From contig JACAXG010000002.1 in the NCBI GenBank assembly GCA_018881555.1, positions 19,791,183 through 19,855,182 on the forward strand: a stretch of DNA of 64,000 nt. Reading direction: 5' to 3'. Shown in pieces: positions 25,547-38,148 of this stretch; within the stretch, counting starts at the first letter, position 1, and each line of letters starts with the position of its first letter. Below the pieces are notes generated by a model. That model was given only the letters and a program-made list of their open reading frames with translations, had not been told where the DNA came from and did no database searches. Position numbers and translations under genes: made by a program. This DNA comes from Amblyornis subalaris (lineage: Eukaryota > Chordata > Aves > Passeriformes > Ptilonorhynchidae).

Positions 25547-25577
25547 CTGTCTCCAAATGCTCAAGCTTTTCTTGCAT
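25547..25577 (-). CDS. Candidate small internal exon (coiled-coil)
   Basis: This 31-base block has an excellent acceptor (CTACTACTTTCTTCTTAG) and an excellent donor (GAGACAG|GTAATC). In phase 0 to 1 it encodes MQEKLEHLET, which has the leucine spacing of a coiled coil and would extend the SRASSLETQ stretch of the preceding candidate exon. A second frame is also open, so the reading depends on the chain. Small size limits confidence. Confidence 0.25.
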
Positions 25578-27997
25578 CTAAGAAGAAAGTAGTAGATTGT
25601 GAGGTGAATATATTTTAGAAAAGCTCAGAGCTGTCTCCAATTTTACTAGATGTTCCTGCAGCTCATTGTTTTTTGTAAGGGTGAAACTCCTGTAATCCAT
25701 CTTGCCTAAATGGGGGTACACAGTAAAGATTTCTTTCTTTGTTGCTCAGAAAGGGAAATCTAAACCCAGAAATTCCTACATTCTGTTTATATATATGGTC
25801 ACTAGAGGAGAAAAAGAAAATCCTCTTTTGAAACTTCAGACATACTCAGAGTTAAAATACTTCTCTGCCAAATCTTCTCAGTTAATGGGCAGATGGTTAG
25901 AGTACAAAAGGATGTGGCTTAGATTTCTCTACCAATATAAGCATTTTTCCATTTAGGTGTAAAAATTTTATAGGTTCTTGCCTGCTTGAAAATATAACAG
26001 CACATTTATCTTACAGAAAGGGAGGAATTTTTTGTACCAACCATAATGATCTTGGCATCAAATGACACTACAGACTGAAATGAGACAGAAATAATGAAAA
26101 CAGAAGCAACAGTTTGTTTGCCTTTTCCAGAACACCCCCCCCCACTGGCAGCTCCAAATCTGATCTTTAAAAAAAGTCTTATGTAAAAGTAATACAAGGT
26201 CAAGATTTTTATTTCTGTAATTTGATCAATTTTACAGAATTATTTTCTTTTCCTCCAGTAGAACGTAAATATTGCTTCTGGAGATTTGTTTACACAAGCC
26301 TTTTTTAGAATGTATTTTACAACTAGTAGCNTCAAATCTGTTTTCTATTGGTGGGAGTTACTGAAGACCATGCATCTATGGAGAATTAATTCCATTTTTT
26401 CAAGTAATTGTGTAGCAATGAGACATTCATGAATGGCCTGCCTCCAACTACACAGGAATCTGTAGATGTCTTTAAAAGNAGTGAACAATGGATCAATGCT
26501 GGAATGAGAAGGTAGAAAATCTGTGGATGGATACAGCTTGTAGTGTGCAGTTAATGACACAGGGGAAGAGACATCCATAGCTTCCACTGCTTTTCCTGTA
26601 TGCTCTATTTTTGCTAAGCAGGTTATACTAGAGTTCTGAAATTTAATTTCTGTTGGTAAGTTCCTAAAAAAGCCCACACTAAAACCAGTACTTCTCTTTA
26701 AATTTTTTTTCTGGTGAATATATTATTGGCTTGAGAAGAGCCATGCTGGGTCATAGCTGAAGTTCATCAAGCTCATTACCCGGTGTTAACAGTTGTCAGT
26801 AAATTACTTAGGGAGCAAATGTAAAAAATAAGGAACCCATATGCCCAATAAGCTGTTGTTCCTGGAAGTAGACTAGTGGAGGAAGAAGCTGACTACAGAG
26901 GGAATGATGGTGAGAGGAAGAGAGTTATGATCCTGTAATTNAGGAGGGGACACATGAGGGGGGAATTCCAGGAATAAAGAACGAGAGAGCAAGAGATGGA
27001 GGCACCCCCTAACACTCCACAGAGCNCTGTGACACCTATAATTCCCTGCAACATCCCAGTCTCAGCCNGCCCCCTTCCTGAAATGCAACTCCTCCAGCTT
27101 TCGTTCCTTCTCAGTCTTTCTTTACTGTCTGAAACTTCCCATCTCCAAAACTCTTGCTGTTTCTCCCATTCTTTCCTTCTTCCTTCACAAGTGTGTCTTT
27201 GAAATTCACTCTGATGTCACCACGAAATTCATCTTTGTGTCCCAGGGATGCAGATAGGTAATTTTCTTTGTCTGTTTGTTTCATTTTTTTGTTTTCTTTT
27301 TTCCCTCCAGCCTTCAGGACAAGAAAAGGTAATGCATATGCTATTGGTAAAACACGAACTGATTTTGAGAACAAGGATGTGTGCAGCAAGCCTTCCCCTG
27401 CTAATGTTTTTTTCAGTGGGGTCTCAGGTGCTTGAACTGGAACAGGCTGGGAGGTGATGAAAGTGGGAGAAGTTGCCTTTTTCTGTCAAACTTCTACAGT
27501 AATTTCCATTCATTTTCTNAGCAAAAAGCTGAGATCATGACAGACACACGATAGTATTTTTCAGCTATGATTTGGGTTGTTTACATCAGTTGGAGTGGAA
27601 TTTCAAACCATTTCACATCAGCATAGTAGAGAAGATTTCTTTCCCTCCTTCTAGAATGTGCAGTAAAATCCAGGAGCATTTCTGGAATAACAGTGGATAA
27701 GAAGTGATTGAGGCATAAAACTGTAATTTTAGTGATTTAATAGTCAGAAAAAAGATTTGATGCAATTTCATAAATTTGATGATATACTGAGTGACAGAAG
27801 ATGACTAAGATGTTCCATATCCTAGCAACGAAAACTTGAGAGACATTTCTTTCAATCAATATTTCATGTCATAGGCCTGAGTTTGAAAGAGATGCTGAGT
27901 GCCACTGATTCCAATAGCAATGGCTATTTCACTTTGTTGTATTGAAGACTGAACTGGTAAGGTCTTCAGGGAGAGGTGATGATTTTATGTCTCAAAA
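25578..27997. other. AT-rich stretch with a very strong unused-looking acceptor
   Basis: No repeats are recognised here, apart from a C9 run near 26135. A long pyrimidine tract ending in CCCTCCAG at 27310 is a textbook plus-strand acceptor. The 18 bases after it (27311-27328) are open and end at AAAAG|GTAATG. This may be a tiny exon or simply a T-rich stretch. The surrounding open frames are short. Confidence 0.4.
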
Positions 27998-28978
27998 TCA
28001 CAGGATGGTTGATCATGGAATATACCATCTGATTCAACCCCTCTGCTCAAGCAAGGACACCTAGTGACAGCAGGACCATGTCCAGATGGCTTTTGAAAAT
28101 CTGCAAGAATGGAGACTCCACNACCTCTTGAGGCAAGCTATGCCAGGTCTCAGTCATCCTCATGGTAAAGAAGTTTTTTCTGACATTCAGAGTGAACCTC
28201 CTGTGTTTGAGTTTGTGNCCACTGCCTCTGGTCCTGCCACGGGGCACTCTGAAAAGAGCCTGGCTCTGNGCTCTGTGCACTGTCTCTTCAGGTATTTGTA
28301 TACGTGATATGATCCCTCAGGAGTCTTCTCTTCTCCGGGATGAACAANCGCTGCTCTCTCACCCTTTCCTCATAGGATAGATGCTCCAGTCCCTTCAGTG
28401 GTCTTTTGTTAAGGATTCTCTCCAGCGTACCCATGTCTCTCTTGTACCAAGGAGCCCAGAACTGTACCCAGCACTCCAGGTGTGGCCTCTNCAGTGCTTT
28501 GGAGAGGGGANGGATCACCCCTCTCATTCTGCTGGCAATACTTTGCCTAATGCANCCCAGGATACCATCTTTGTTGCCTTCTTCACCGCACGGGCATGTT
28601 CGTGGCTTATCTTAATTTGGTGTTCACCAGGACACCCAGGTACTTTTCTGCATAAAGTTGGGTGGACCCTAGAATATACTGGTGCATGAGGGTTTTCCTT
28701 TCCAGGTTCAGGACTTTGCAGTTCTCCATGCTGAACTCCAAGAAATTCCCATCCTGCTGAGGTCTGGATAGCAGCATCCCTCTGGGGTGTCAGCCACTCC
28801 TTCCACTTGTGTATCATCAGCAAACTTTCTGAGTGTACACCAAGCTCCATAGTCCAGATCCAGTCCATGTTAATGAAAATGTTTAACAGGACTGGATTGA
28901 ATATTGACCCTTAGGTACACTGCTAGTTTCTAGACTCCTTCTAGACTTTGTGCCACTTGTCACCACACCATGTCCAGG
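27998..28978 (-). mobile_element. CR1 LINE, 5'-truncated, 3' half
   Basis: This copy lies on the minus strand. Going from its 3' end (about 28000) to its 5' end, it has the 3' untranslated tail, then the C-terminal part of ORF2. Recognisable pieces in several frames include a VQFWAP-type motif followed by GLEHLSYEERVRE near 28400, and a stretch similar to the distal reverse transcriptase domain near 28560-28740. Frameshifts and stops break the frame, so it is dead. The element is truncated inside the reverse transcriptase region, so the catalytic core and ORF1 are absent. Seven single Ns fall in 28122-28555. Confidence 0.92.
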
Positions 28979-29652
28979 TCATGTACGAAATAACCACAGC
29001 AAAAAGCAATGGTGGTTTGTACAATAACTAGGTTGTAGGCAACAGAGCAGAACTGGAGANGCCCAAGGACATCTTCTTCATTTGAATGCAAGTATTTGCA
29101 AAGCCTCAGCCTTCTACTGGTCTGCAATGTAGGTAATCCATATTTTCGTGTTTTGTTTTCACATCTTCTTAAATCTGTTGAATTGGATTGTATTTTAATC
29201 TATGTTTTGGATAAATAGTCTATTTGGAGAGCTCTGACAGATGATTCATTCCTTGGAAGACTGACCCTAATATTAATTTTGTTGAGAAATATGATGGNAA
29301 TCAGGACCATGATAGAAAAGAAAAGATGTCTAAATTTTATTAAAATATTATGAACACCTAAATCATCAATAATTGTAGAGCTTTCTCTATACAGAAAAGA
29401 GTTAAGATATATCATAGGTACAATTGTATGTCCCTCCACTTCCTACATCTAGTAAAATGAGATTTTTTTATGGAGAGAATTAAGTGACACCTCTTGTGTG
29501 CTTGATTTTTGTCTCAATGAAAAGTGTCAAATGCAATAAATAACAAAGGNATCCTTGTCTTTCTTTTTTGGAGGTGCTGATCTCTCTTCCAGTTGCTAGT
29601 GTTTGCAAATTATTTCACATGAATAATTGCTTGTGCTATTTCTATCCATTTT
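28979..29652. other. Spacer between two CR1 copies
   Basis: AT-rich sequence separates two CR1 insertions of the same orientation. The start (28979-29060) may still be diverged CR1 sequence, since it continues text resembling internal CR1. Nothing else is recognised. Confidence 0.4.
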
Positions 29653-30178
29653 AGAATCATAGAATCATGGATTCACAGAATATGCTAAGTTGGAAGGGAN
29701 CCATCAGGATCATCGAGTCCAACTCCTGGTCCTGCACAGGACACCCCAAGAGTCACACCGTGTGCCTAACAGCATTGTCNGAACACTTCTTNAACTCCGT
29801 CAGGCTTGGTGCTGTTACCACTTCCCTGGGGAGCCTGTTCCAGTGCCCAAACACCTCTGAGTNAAGAACCTTTTTCTGATATCAAACCTAAACTTCCCCT
29901 GGCTCAGCTTCACGTCATTTCCTTGTGTCCTTTCACTGGTCACCACAGAGAAAAGNTCAATGTCTGNCCCTCCTCTTCCCCTCACAAGGAAGTTGCAGAC
30001 TGCAATGAGGTCTTCCCTCAGTCTCCTCCAGGCTGAACAGACCAAGTGACCTCAGCTGATCCTCATATGGCTTCACCTCCAAACTCTTCACCATCCTTGT
30101 GGCCCTCCTTTGGATGCTCTCTAATAGTTTAATGTATTTTTTGTATTGTGGTGCCCAAAACTGCACACTCAAGGTGGA
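29653..30178 (-). mobile_element. CR1 LINE, 5'-truncated
   Basis: The plus strand starts with two copies of the octamer-type tail (ATAGAATCATAGAATCATGG), then GTTGGAAGGG and the conserved 3' region, and ends near a [14 protein letters not shown] motif on the minus strand. The better-preserved octamer tail and recognisable reading frames suggest a younger copy than the neighbour at 28.0 kb. It covers only the ORF2 C-terminus and the 3' end. Six single Ns fall within about 270 bases. Confidence 0.92.
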
Positions 30179-30335
30179 TTTAGTTGAATTTAGACAAAAG
30201 TGTTCTGAGGTTATAGGGGATTCCCAGGTGGACCGATCCAGTGATCCCCCAAGCCAATTTTCCTCGTGCTAAAAATCAGGCTAAACCAACATTTCTTTGT
30301 TTGGGTTTTTGTTTCCGGTTTGTTGTTTGTGTTTG

Positions 30336-30353
30336 TTTTTTTTTTTTTTTTGG
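30336..30353 (+). repeat. T18 homopolymer with GTTT flank
   Basis: Eighteen T follow GTTT-like units on the left and precede GGTTGGTTG on the right. This is a simple low-complexity sequence. Confidence 0.85.
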
Positions 30354-30539
30354 TTGGTTGATTCTAATTTCTTAGATCAAGGTTATATTAATTTAAATTC
30401 TTCAGAANAACAGAATCATTGTACAAATAGGACCCGAAGTTGTTATTAATCCCAGGCACATAACCTGAACATGTGCATGAATAAGTCAGNAGCTGAATGC
30501 TTGTGCACACATACTCTCTTATTCTTCCTTTCTTTTTAG

Positions 30540-30634
30540 GATTCATTCTCTTCTACTCAATTGCTTTATGTTGTTTCAATATTTTAGTTGATTGCTGTAG
30601 AGAAGGCCGTAAATATGCACAACGGGCTTGCCAG
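30540..30634 (+). other. Exon-like open block with a possible membrane segment
   Basis: A good acceptor (TATTCTTCCTTTCTTTTTAG) precedes 95 bases with one open frame in phase 1 to 0, followed by GCCAG|GTACAA. The peptide FILFYSIALCCFNILV is hydrophobic enough to span a membrane and is followed by a Cys and Arg rich part, DCCREGRKYAQRACQ. Its end phase matches the start of the block at 38021. It lies antisense to the minus-strand model, so both cannot be ordinary exons without overlapping genes. Confidence 0.2.
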
Positions 30635-33600
30635 GTACAAGAAATACATGCATGCTTATTTTCTAAGGCGGTGTTTTCTATAAAGTCTCAGTAGCCAAAT
30701 TACAGAAGCCAACAACACAAATGTAAAATGATGTGCTGTTTGCTGCTGTCTTTTTGAGGAAAATGTGGGTCTTATTTATTTATTTATTTCTCCATTTATT
30801 AATACGATATCTGCAAAGCACCTGCAATGGCAGCCTCTTCGGCAGCCTGACTGGCACCCTGGTTTCTATGGCAACTGGAAAAAAAAGGAACTCAGTGAAA
30901 TGAAAGCAGTGAATGCCTCAGCTTTACTGGTAGCGGGGAAAAAAAGGAGGCCTCATTTACATTCTGGTGCATAAATCAGCTAAGTGATGTTTCCTGAATA
31001 ATTTCTGGTGGCTTGAAACTGCACATTCATCTGGAGTTTATATTTTTTTATTACGGAAAACCTGAAACTCCCCACAGCAGTTTATCAGTAAAAATTTGAG
31101 GTGGGAGAAAACCACAGATGAACAACTGGAATATTGAGCTAATTGTTCTGTCTGCTCTAAAAAGGAATGACGTGGATTATTAAATTATAATTACTAAAAC
31201 AAGGGAGTTGGTTGGAAAGTTTTCTTCATCTGTGACACAAATATGTTGTGTTGAGGAAACATCTGCTANGCTAAGTGACCCATTTCTAAACAAACAGCTT
31301 AAGAAAAGGAAGAAACCTAAATGCAAACAAAGCTCCTTTTAGTATCTTGGACAATTTCTTTGACATTAATACATTCCAAGGGGATGTGCATATTCTCTGA
31401 TTGTAAGACTTCTGCCCTTTGGTTTATTGCTTTCCTCCATACAAACAGGCTCTTAATCCTGAGGCTTTGAAGTGTATTCACACTTACAAGAGTGAAAGCC
31501 GGTATACATATACATCAAAGTTCCTTACAAATAATTAAAAAAAGTATTTTTATACATAATTAATGAATGCCTTTGTTCCTAAAGTGGTTTAAAGGAGAAT
31601 TATCTTATTTTAAGAGAAGTATCTTAATTTTATAATTCATTTATCAATTTGTGAAAAATCACCTTAAAACAAAAATAAAAATTATCTAATATCCTCAAAA
31701 CACATTCCTGGTTTTAATTTCAGCCTGCCCATTAAGCATATGCTCAAACCCAGTCAGAACTGCATAATTTCTTACTAGTCCACTAGTCTCACCCTTTCAG
31801 GATGAGGCTTTGGGCTGGCAGGGTGAATCCAAGCTTCTTGTATAGTCTGGAAGAACCAGGCAGCCCAAAGGGCACATCAGCTACTCCCAAGTTCAGGGTG
31901 GCTGTTCTGAGTCTAAAATACAGCCAGGCTGCAGGCAGAAAAGAGAACAAGTTCATGTGGGCTGCAGAGTTCAGTGTCTTTATCCNTCCTTTTACCCAAG
32001 ACTGCACCTTGCAATAGAAGTGACCTCCTTAGCAGCTCCTTTGCCAGGATTTTTTCAGTAAAAGAAATTACATTTTGATTTTTTCCTGTATGTGCTGAGC
32101 TCATAAAGACCAATTCCAATGATTCCCCTAGAAAACATGCCAAGATTTTATTGCTTTAATGTCAAGCAAGATGATTTCATCTGAATTTTGTGGCATTCAA
32201 TACTTTTATTTAAGCCCAGTTTATCAGAATCAGGAGATTGCATGAAAACGCTTGCTTTAAATTTTTTTAAGGAAACAAATATCTTGGTTTGAAAATATGA
32301 AACTTAAAGACCTTTAATCCATGAAGTAAATAACAAGAAGGAAAAAAAGGAATAAATTCATCTTGTCTTTCAAGATAAACACAAGAGTGTTTTTGAAAAC
32401 ATTCTGAGTCCATTTTATCATGCATGGCTGCAGAGGATTAACTTACCAAGGAAGAACTACTGGACTGTTTTGGGATTTTTTGAGAGAGGTTATAATTTTC
32501 TTTTTCAGTGTGAATATGTGCAAAATATAAAAATACTCAGGACACGCTTGATTACATGACTGTTGTACAGTAATATGAACCCTGTTGATTTATTTGCAAG
32601 AATGCCTTTCATTTTAGGTATATAAATACCCTGATAGATATCAGCAAAGAGCAGATGGCTTCACAAAAGACGTTTGAAAGCTGCCTCCCTCCTGCCAGAA
32701 GCTTTTCACACTCTCACTTTGTCTGGCCTCAGTGGGATTCCTCGGTGGGAGAGAGGTCTCTCTGTGCCTGTACTGCTGGCGGTGGAAGTACAGTCATGTA
32801 TCCATTTCTGCAGTGATTGATGCATTTTCTCAATTCCAGCTGCTACAGCACTTTAGGAAGACCACCTCCCTGCACCCACCCCTGCAAGAATATATATTCA
32901 GAGCATTAGAGCTGGATGGGTAGCTAGACTAGATGCTGACAGGGCATAAGCTCCAGGGGATGGTTCTCAGGACACAGCTGGAGTTCGATAACTCCAATGG
33001 GGTGGCCTTGAGTCACTGATGTGGCACCAGTGCTAGGGCAGAATGGTCACACAGAAGTGGCTGGGAGATTTTTGGTCTGACTGCTGGCTGGAGTGGATTT
33101 TTAGCAGGTCTNCCTGGGTCCAGTCTGGTCCTGTCCACACCAAATGAACCGTGGCAGATGGTAGAGATCTCACAATGCCTCTTCCAGCTATGGGATCTTT
33201 CTGAGCTATGACACTAAGAACTTACAGAGACACTAGAGTCTAGAAAATATAAGCGCGCAAAAAAATCCAAAGCCTGGAGAACTTTTTGGTCATGTCACTG
33301 TGCGATGAAGCAAACTGCCAAAACAGTCCCAGCCTCATTAATTAGGTGGTTTCGGACACAACAAAATAATCTTTTCTGCCTACTCGTTTTGCAAACATGG
33401 ATTTTTCAAAGGCTTTTCATTTTTATGTTGCAATGCTTCAAATATTAACAGGCAAAACACCACCATTATTTTTCGTGGTTAAGTTAGCTTCTAATAAATT
33501 TTATAATTGCAGAATTTTGGTTTTAGTGCATGAGCACAGTGGATCAACTGTTCTATTTGACAAATAACTGAAATGACATTCAAGCAGTTCATTATTTGAC

Positions 33601-34188
33601 CATCTCTTCTATTGCTACAACAATAGGAAAACAGTATAATACAAGTGTTGATGGACAAATTGGATGGATTATTTTTTTTCTGGACAAAGAAGGATATTTT
33701 CTGGCAAGATATTACTAGTAGAAGGAACTCATTACTCTCTTTCTTGAACATTGTAAAAGATATATCTGTCTGCTTCTGCCTGCCATATCTTTGGAAAAAA
33801 AATTTAAGTGATGGATTTACCTCCTTGGTTCTTATTTTCTTATTTTTTCTAGATTCACACCAGGAGCTAGTTCTGCTAGAACTGCTAACATATCAGATCC
33901 CCGAATAGCTCAAACAGCTACAAATTCTGCTCTAAAAAGAAAGAAAGAAATCCCTTTTTTCTTTCCTCAAAACAGGAAGGATTTTTCCTAAGACTGTGGG
34001 AGTCTATGGAAGTATCAAGAAGCCAGGGAATCCTTCATATTTTTTTAAATTAATACAAACCTATAATGATAGTGTGATCATCCATGTCTTAAATGGTGGA
34101 CTTTCTCATTAAAGGCACCCATAGGTACNCTGTTTAAATAGCCCTACAAAATGTGTTTGCTTTCTTCTTCCAAGTGGGATAGACAAAC
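30635..34188. other. AT-rich stretch, nothing recognised
   Basis: No repeats are recognised here. A minus-strand block at 33821-33931 has excellent splice signals but stops in all frames, so it is not coding. Short frames elsewhere look random. The sequence 32690-33180 is a little GC-richer, with no family match. Confidence 0.45.
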
Positions 34189-34300
34189 CTGTGTTTCTAA
34201 ACTGGAGGCCCTAGACATTAAAGTCACAAGAGTCTTTGAATAACTTTTAGATTTCTTTAATTTTGGCTTTTCTTGGAGAAAACGGAGGCAGTCTATGGTT
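34189..34300 (-). CDS. Candidate internal exon, unidentified protein
   Basis: On the minus strand the block runs from acceptor TTTGGGCTGTCCCAG to a weak donor ACACAG|GTTTGT. One frame of 37 codons is open, in phase 2 to 0. The peptide has a basic stretch (EKPKLKKSKSYSK), then LVTLMSRASSLETQ, which could begin the coiled coil continued by MQEKLEHLE at 25547-25577. The donor lacks the usual A at position +3, which lowers confidence. Confidence 0.2.
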
Positions 34301-37300
34301 CTGGGACAGCCCAAATTTTCAAAATGGGAAGAGTGGGAGCAGTGCCAATGCAACACAAAATGCATTTATCTGCTGAGATGGGATGGGTGATGTGATATGC
34401 ACAAACACACAGTGCTGTGGAGAGGTAAATATTTCTCATGACCAGCCTCGCTTTTGAGTCATGTGCCTCTGANAAGTTGCAATCTCACCATATTCACCTG
34501 ATGTGAATCATTCCACCTTTCTTTTTTATGATATTTCCTACTCTATTATAAGCCACAGAATCTCCCTCTCTCCCTGCATCTACAACATCATCATCATCCT
34601 CCGAGTTCCCTCAGTGTTTTTATTCATCAAATAGCAGTGCATTGTACTGACTTTGTCATATTTCCTCAATATCTTATTTTAAATTTTCTGCTGGGACTGT
34701 CTCAATATCCAGGTTACACCATTTGCTATCCTTTTTTGTCTCAGTCCCTGAGGAAGTTGATTTTTCCCCCAATCAGTGTGGGGTAAGAGAGAATCACCAT
34801 TTGTTTCTATTCTTTGGAGTGTATTTCACAAGGGAGATTCTATGACAGATTTATTTTGTCACTGATCAAAGTTCAGGCTCTGGAAAAACCTTTTGATGAA
34901 AAGGTGGGGTTTGACAAATTGNTATATGTATTGTAGGTACCAGTCTCACATTTGTGTTTCAAATTTTACAACTCTGTGAATTAANAGGCAAAATAGCAGA
35001 GCTTTGCAACTCTGCTAACAGATATACAGGAAGCTATTCGGAAAAGGGATCCCCTCAAAAAAATTAAGCAATTTTTTCACACATAATTGATAAGAATATT
35101 TGTTTCATGTTTGTTTCATGTTTCATGTTTCATTGAATTTAATTCAATGTTATGGAACTACAGTTTAGTTTAAATAAATGGTTCCTTTGGGGTGAGAAGA
35201 AGGAAGGGAAAACATTTAAAATTTTTACACTCAAGGTAGTGTATGATTTACATCATCTGGTTATCTTCTTGCAACTCCTGACAAATTCCATTTGAGAAAG
35301 AAGGGATAATTTGTGGGAGTTGTAGCTGAAGGCAAAAACTGACACAGTCTTAAATGCAAACAGAGTTGTTTTTATACCATATTTAAAATACATANCCTCT
35401 TGTGCCATTGGGTGCATGGCCCTGTGTCTCCTGCCTCTTAATGCTGAAAGAAATGTTTCATTTTTTTATCTCTGCCAAAAGTAGTGATCAGGTTTTGTTC
35501 TTGGAGTATAATTTTCATTACTTCATCATCATTTTTGAAGAGCCAAACTGATTCCTTTTATAATTCCTTTGATAAATCATGTATGTGATTTTTGTGCTCC
35601 TAAATGGCAAATAAATTACAANCTTGATAGCTCTAACACAGATACGCATTGGAAACCTGGAGCTGAGATTTCTCCAAGTATGACCCACTGTCCACACAAC
35701 GTTTCCCTTCAGCTTGTCAACCATATTTTAAAAAAATCTTGGCAGTATCCATGAACTGTCTATGTCATCAACACTTTGACAACTGACTAGTCAAAGAAAA
35801 AAAANTCGCAGGAAGCATAAGAATAAATCAATGCCTTTATTTGTTCTACTCAATTACCGTTATTGCAAANGAAAGACCAGTTCAGCCTCAAACGAGACTG
35901 TAAATTTTTTTTGAACAAAACTTGCTCTCTAGGACAGGAGCAAATGTACTTATTTTCCAAGATAACAAACTACATTTGGTCTGATTTGCAATTACAGATA
36001 AGCCTTTGAATATGAGGCAGCTTTTGGCTGTCTTCTGGGTCACATGGCATGAGGCACCTCAGTTTCCGCATGAAAGGCTCCACCTTCATTGCTCAGTCCC
36101 AGCAGACTGTGCCCAGCAGGCAGAGGCTAGAGATGATTTCATCCATGGAGTTGCTTCCCTGCTTTGCAGCTGGCAGAAAATCAGGAGCTCCTTTCTCTCT
36201 GCCTCACTTTCTCTTCCTTTGTAAGCAAGTAGTAACACACACATCATTATTGGAAAGTCCATTTGTTCGAAGTCTGTGGTGCTTATTCTGCCCTTTCTCC
36301 TCCTAAGNGAGGTGAGAGGCTCCTAGAACACAAGTTGCCTTCTGTCATCTACATTTTCAACTCATTTCTCTCTCCCATCAAGAATCAAATATAAAAAAGC
36401 CTGTGAAGCATTTCAGGGAATTCCTGAGTTGTTGAACTGCCTGTGTCCCCTATTTCTTTTCTATGTTTTCAGTAGAATTGGGAGCATTACCTAGCAATCT
36501 TATGGCTTGAATGTTTCTGTTACTCACTAGCTACCCNCCAAGAACACCACCAATCAGTTTGGCATGACCTTATGCTTATTTTAATCTTTCTACCACAATA
36601 CAGCACTGCCAATAGCTGAGTACATCAGATCTAGNGGATTTGTCAGGATATCCACCTCCTTCTTCCTCCTGTTTCTACTGCATGACTGGTCTGATCATAA
36701 GCAAAGTAGGGACCTGCCTGGAGCATCAAGCTGTAGGGAAGGAGATTGCAGCTCTTGCCCTCAAGCTTGTGCTGCCTTTTCCAGATATCTGGAAATCTCC
36801 TCGTTTGCTGGGGGTGCTGCTTGTCAGAGAGCATGTGGTGGATCCTGCATGAGTGACAGCAGAATCAGTGAGCTTTTATTCTTGCTCTGGCCCCCATAGC
36901 ATGCATTGACCAGAACTGAAGTTTATTTTTGCTCACAGTACTCTGACATCTCTGCTGTCTTTCCTGGCAAAAAACAATAGCAGTACAGTATCCTNGGACT
37001 GCATTCAAACTTCCCTGTGTTGTGTTAAGTAGGTCAGCATTTTGATTATTTTGAAGGCTTTGTTTTTCATTTGTTTATTCACCATATTTCATTATCCCTC
37101 AAACAGTGAAGAAAGATCCCTGTAGCAAAGGCCACAGTGTCTTTTGCAAATAAAGGAACTTGAGATAGAAGCTTAGTTTGAAAAACTTCTGTAAGAATGG
37201 ATGTGATTTTGACAATATTACAAAACTTGACAATACTACAAACGATAGGATGCTTCTAATTCCAACATATCTATTACTGCAAATGGTTTTATATTAACAT

Positions 37301-38020
37301 ACATACATACATGCCTGGATACATACAGNTATATACACACAAATGGTTATTTAACCAGGATAGCAAATGGAGAGACAGAATGCTTTCACAAGCAGCTGTA
37401 AGTGTAGTAACATGATTCTTGAATAAAGAATAAAAGAATACAGAATAAAACCATCACAGATTCTTGCAAAACTGCAGTCAGAGCGGAGCAAAATGCCAGA
37501 GATTTCCCTCTTTCATTTGTGCTGGTATTTGTTGTGTGAGATTATATGATCAGGATCAGTTGTTAGTATACTAAATTGGCAAGACTGTATGATGAAGGGG
37601 GGGAGCTGAGAAAATATGATCTTTAGAAGTGTAATTAGAAGTAATCTTTCTGCAGTGTTTAGTATCTGAATCAGATAACCCAGCTTTGGGTTGTGTATAG
37701 CAGTGTGGGACTTTTTTCCCCCTGGCTTACACTCTGCTATAAAAATTGTTAAATCTCAGTGTAAAGTTAATTAAAAAAAATCCAATCTGCTGCATTCTTT
37801 TATGAGAAAAATCAAATCAAATAATATATCTCTATTCATACTTCTGGTGAAATTCCACTGTAATAACGAGTTCTGCTGGTGATGAGCTACATTTAATTTC
37901 AGTTCTGTGGGTTCAGTTACTTGTTAAGTTGCTCTGTTAAGCCAACGCAATCCAATAGTGTTTGTACAATTTCAAATACTTCCAGTACCAGATTAGACTT
38001 TTATATTCTGTTTTCCACAG
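34301..38020. other. AT-rich stretch with minor simple repeats
   Basis: A degenerate GTTTCAT repeat lies at 35101-35133, next to a 9-base-arm palindrome at 35131-35149. A short CATA repeat lies at 37298-37312. No coding frame with good splice signals was found, and no mobile element is recognised. Confidence 0.5.
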
Positions 38021-38056
38021 GGGATGACAGAAGAATTTAAAAACAAATGCATTCAG
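38021..38056 (+). other. Micro-exon-like block, 36 bases
   Basis: A strong acceptor (TATATTCTGTTTTCCACAG) and a consensus donor (TTCAG|GTAAGT) flank 36 bases. Only one frame is open, giving the 12 residues GMTEEFKNKCIQ in phase 0 to 0. It is phase-compatible with the block at 30540-30634. The splice signals are among the best in the window, but 12 codons are too few to exclude chance. Confidence 0.22.
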
Positions 38057-38125
38057 GTAAGTAGCTAATATGCTTCTAAAATACCTCTGGGTTTTGTGGT
38101 TGTTTTCTTGGTTGTTTTTTCTTTG

Positions 38126-38148
38126 TTTTTTTTTTTTTTTTTTTTTTT
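38126..38148 (+). repeat. T23 homopolymer
   Basis: Twenty-three T in a row follow a T-rich lead-in. I see no retrocopy body on either side that would make it a poly(A) tail. Confidence 0.85.

Noticed and set aside
33821..33931. Minus-strand block with an excellent acceptor and donor GGAG|GTAAAT
   Set aside because: All three frames contain stops, so it is not coding. It is a useful measure of how often good splice signals flank noncoding blocks here.
38126..38148. T23 run as the poly(A) tail of a retrocopy
   Set aside because: No gene-like body or target duplication was seen beside it, and CR1 retrotransposition does not usually leave poly(A) tails.
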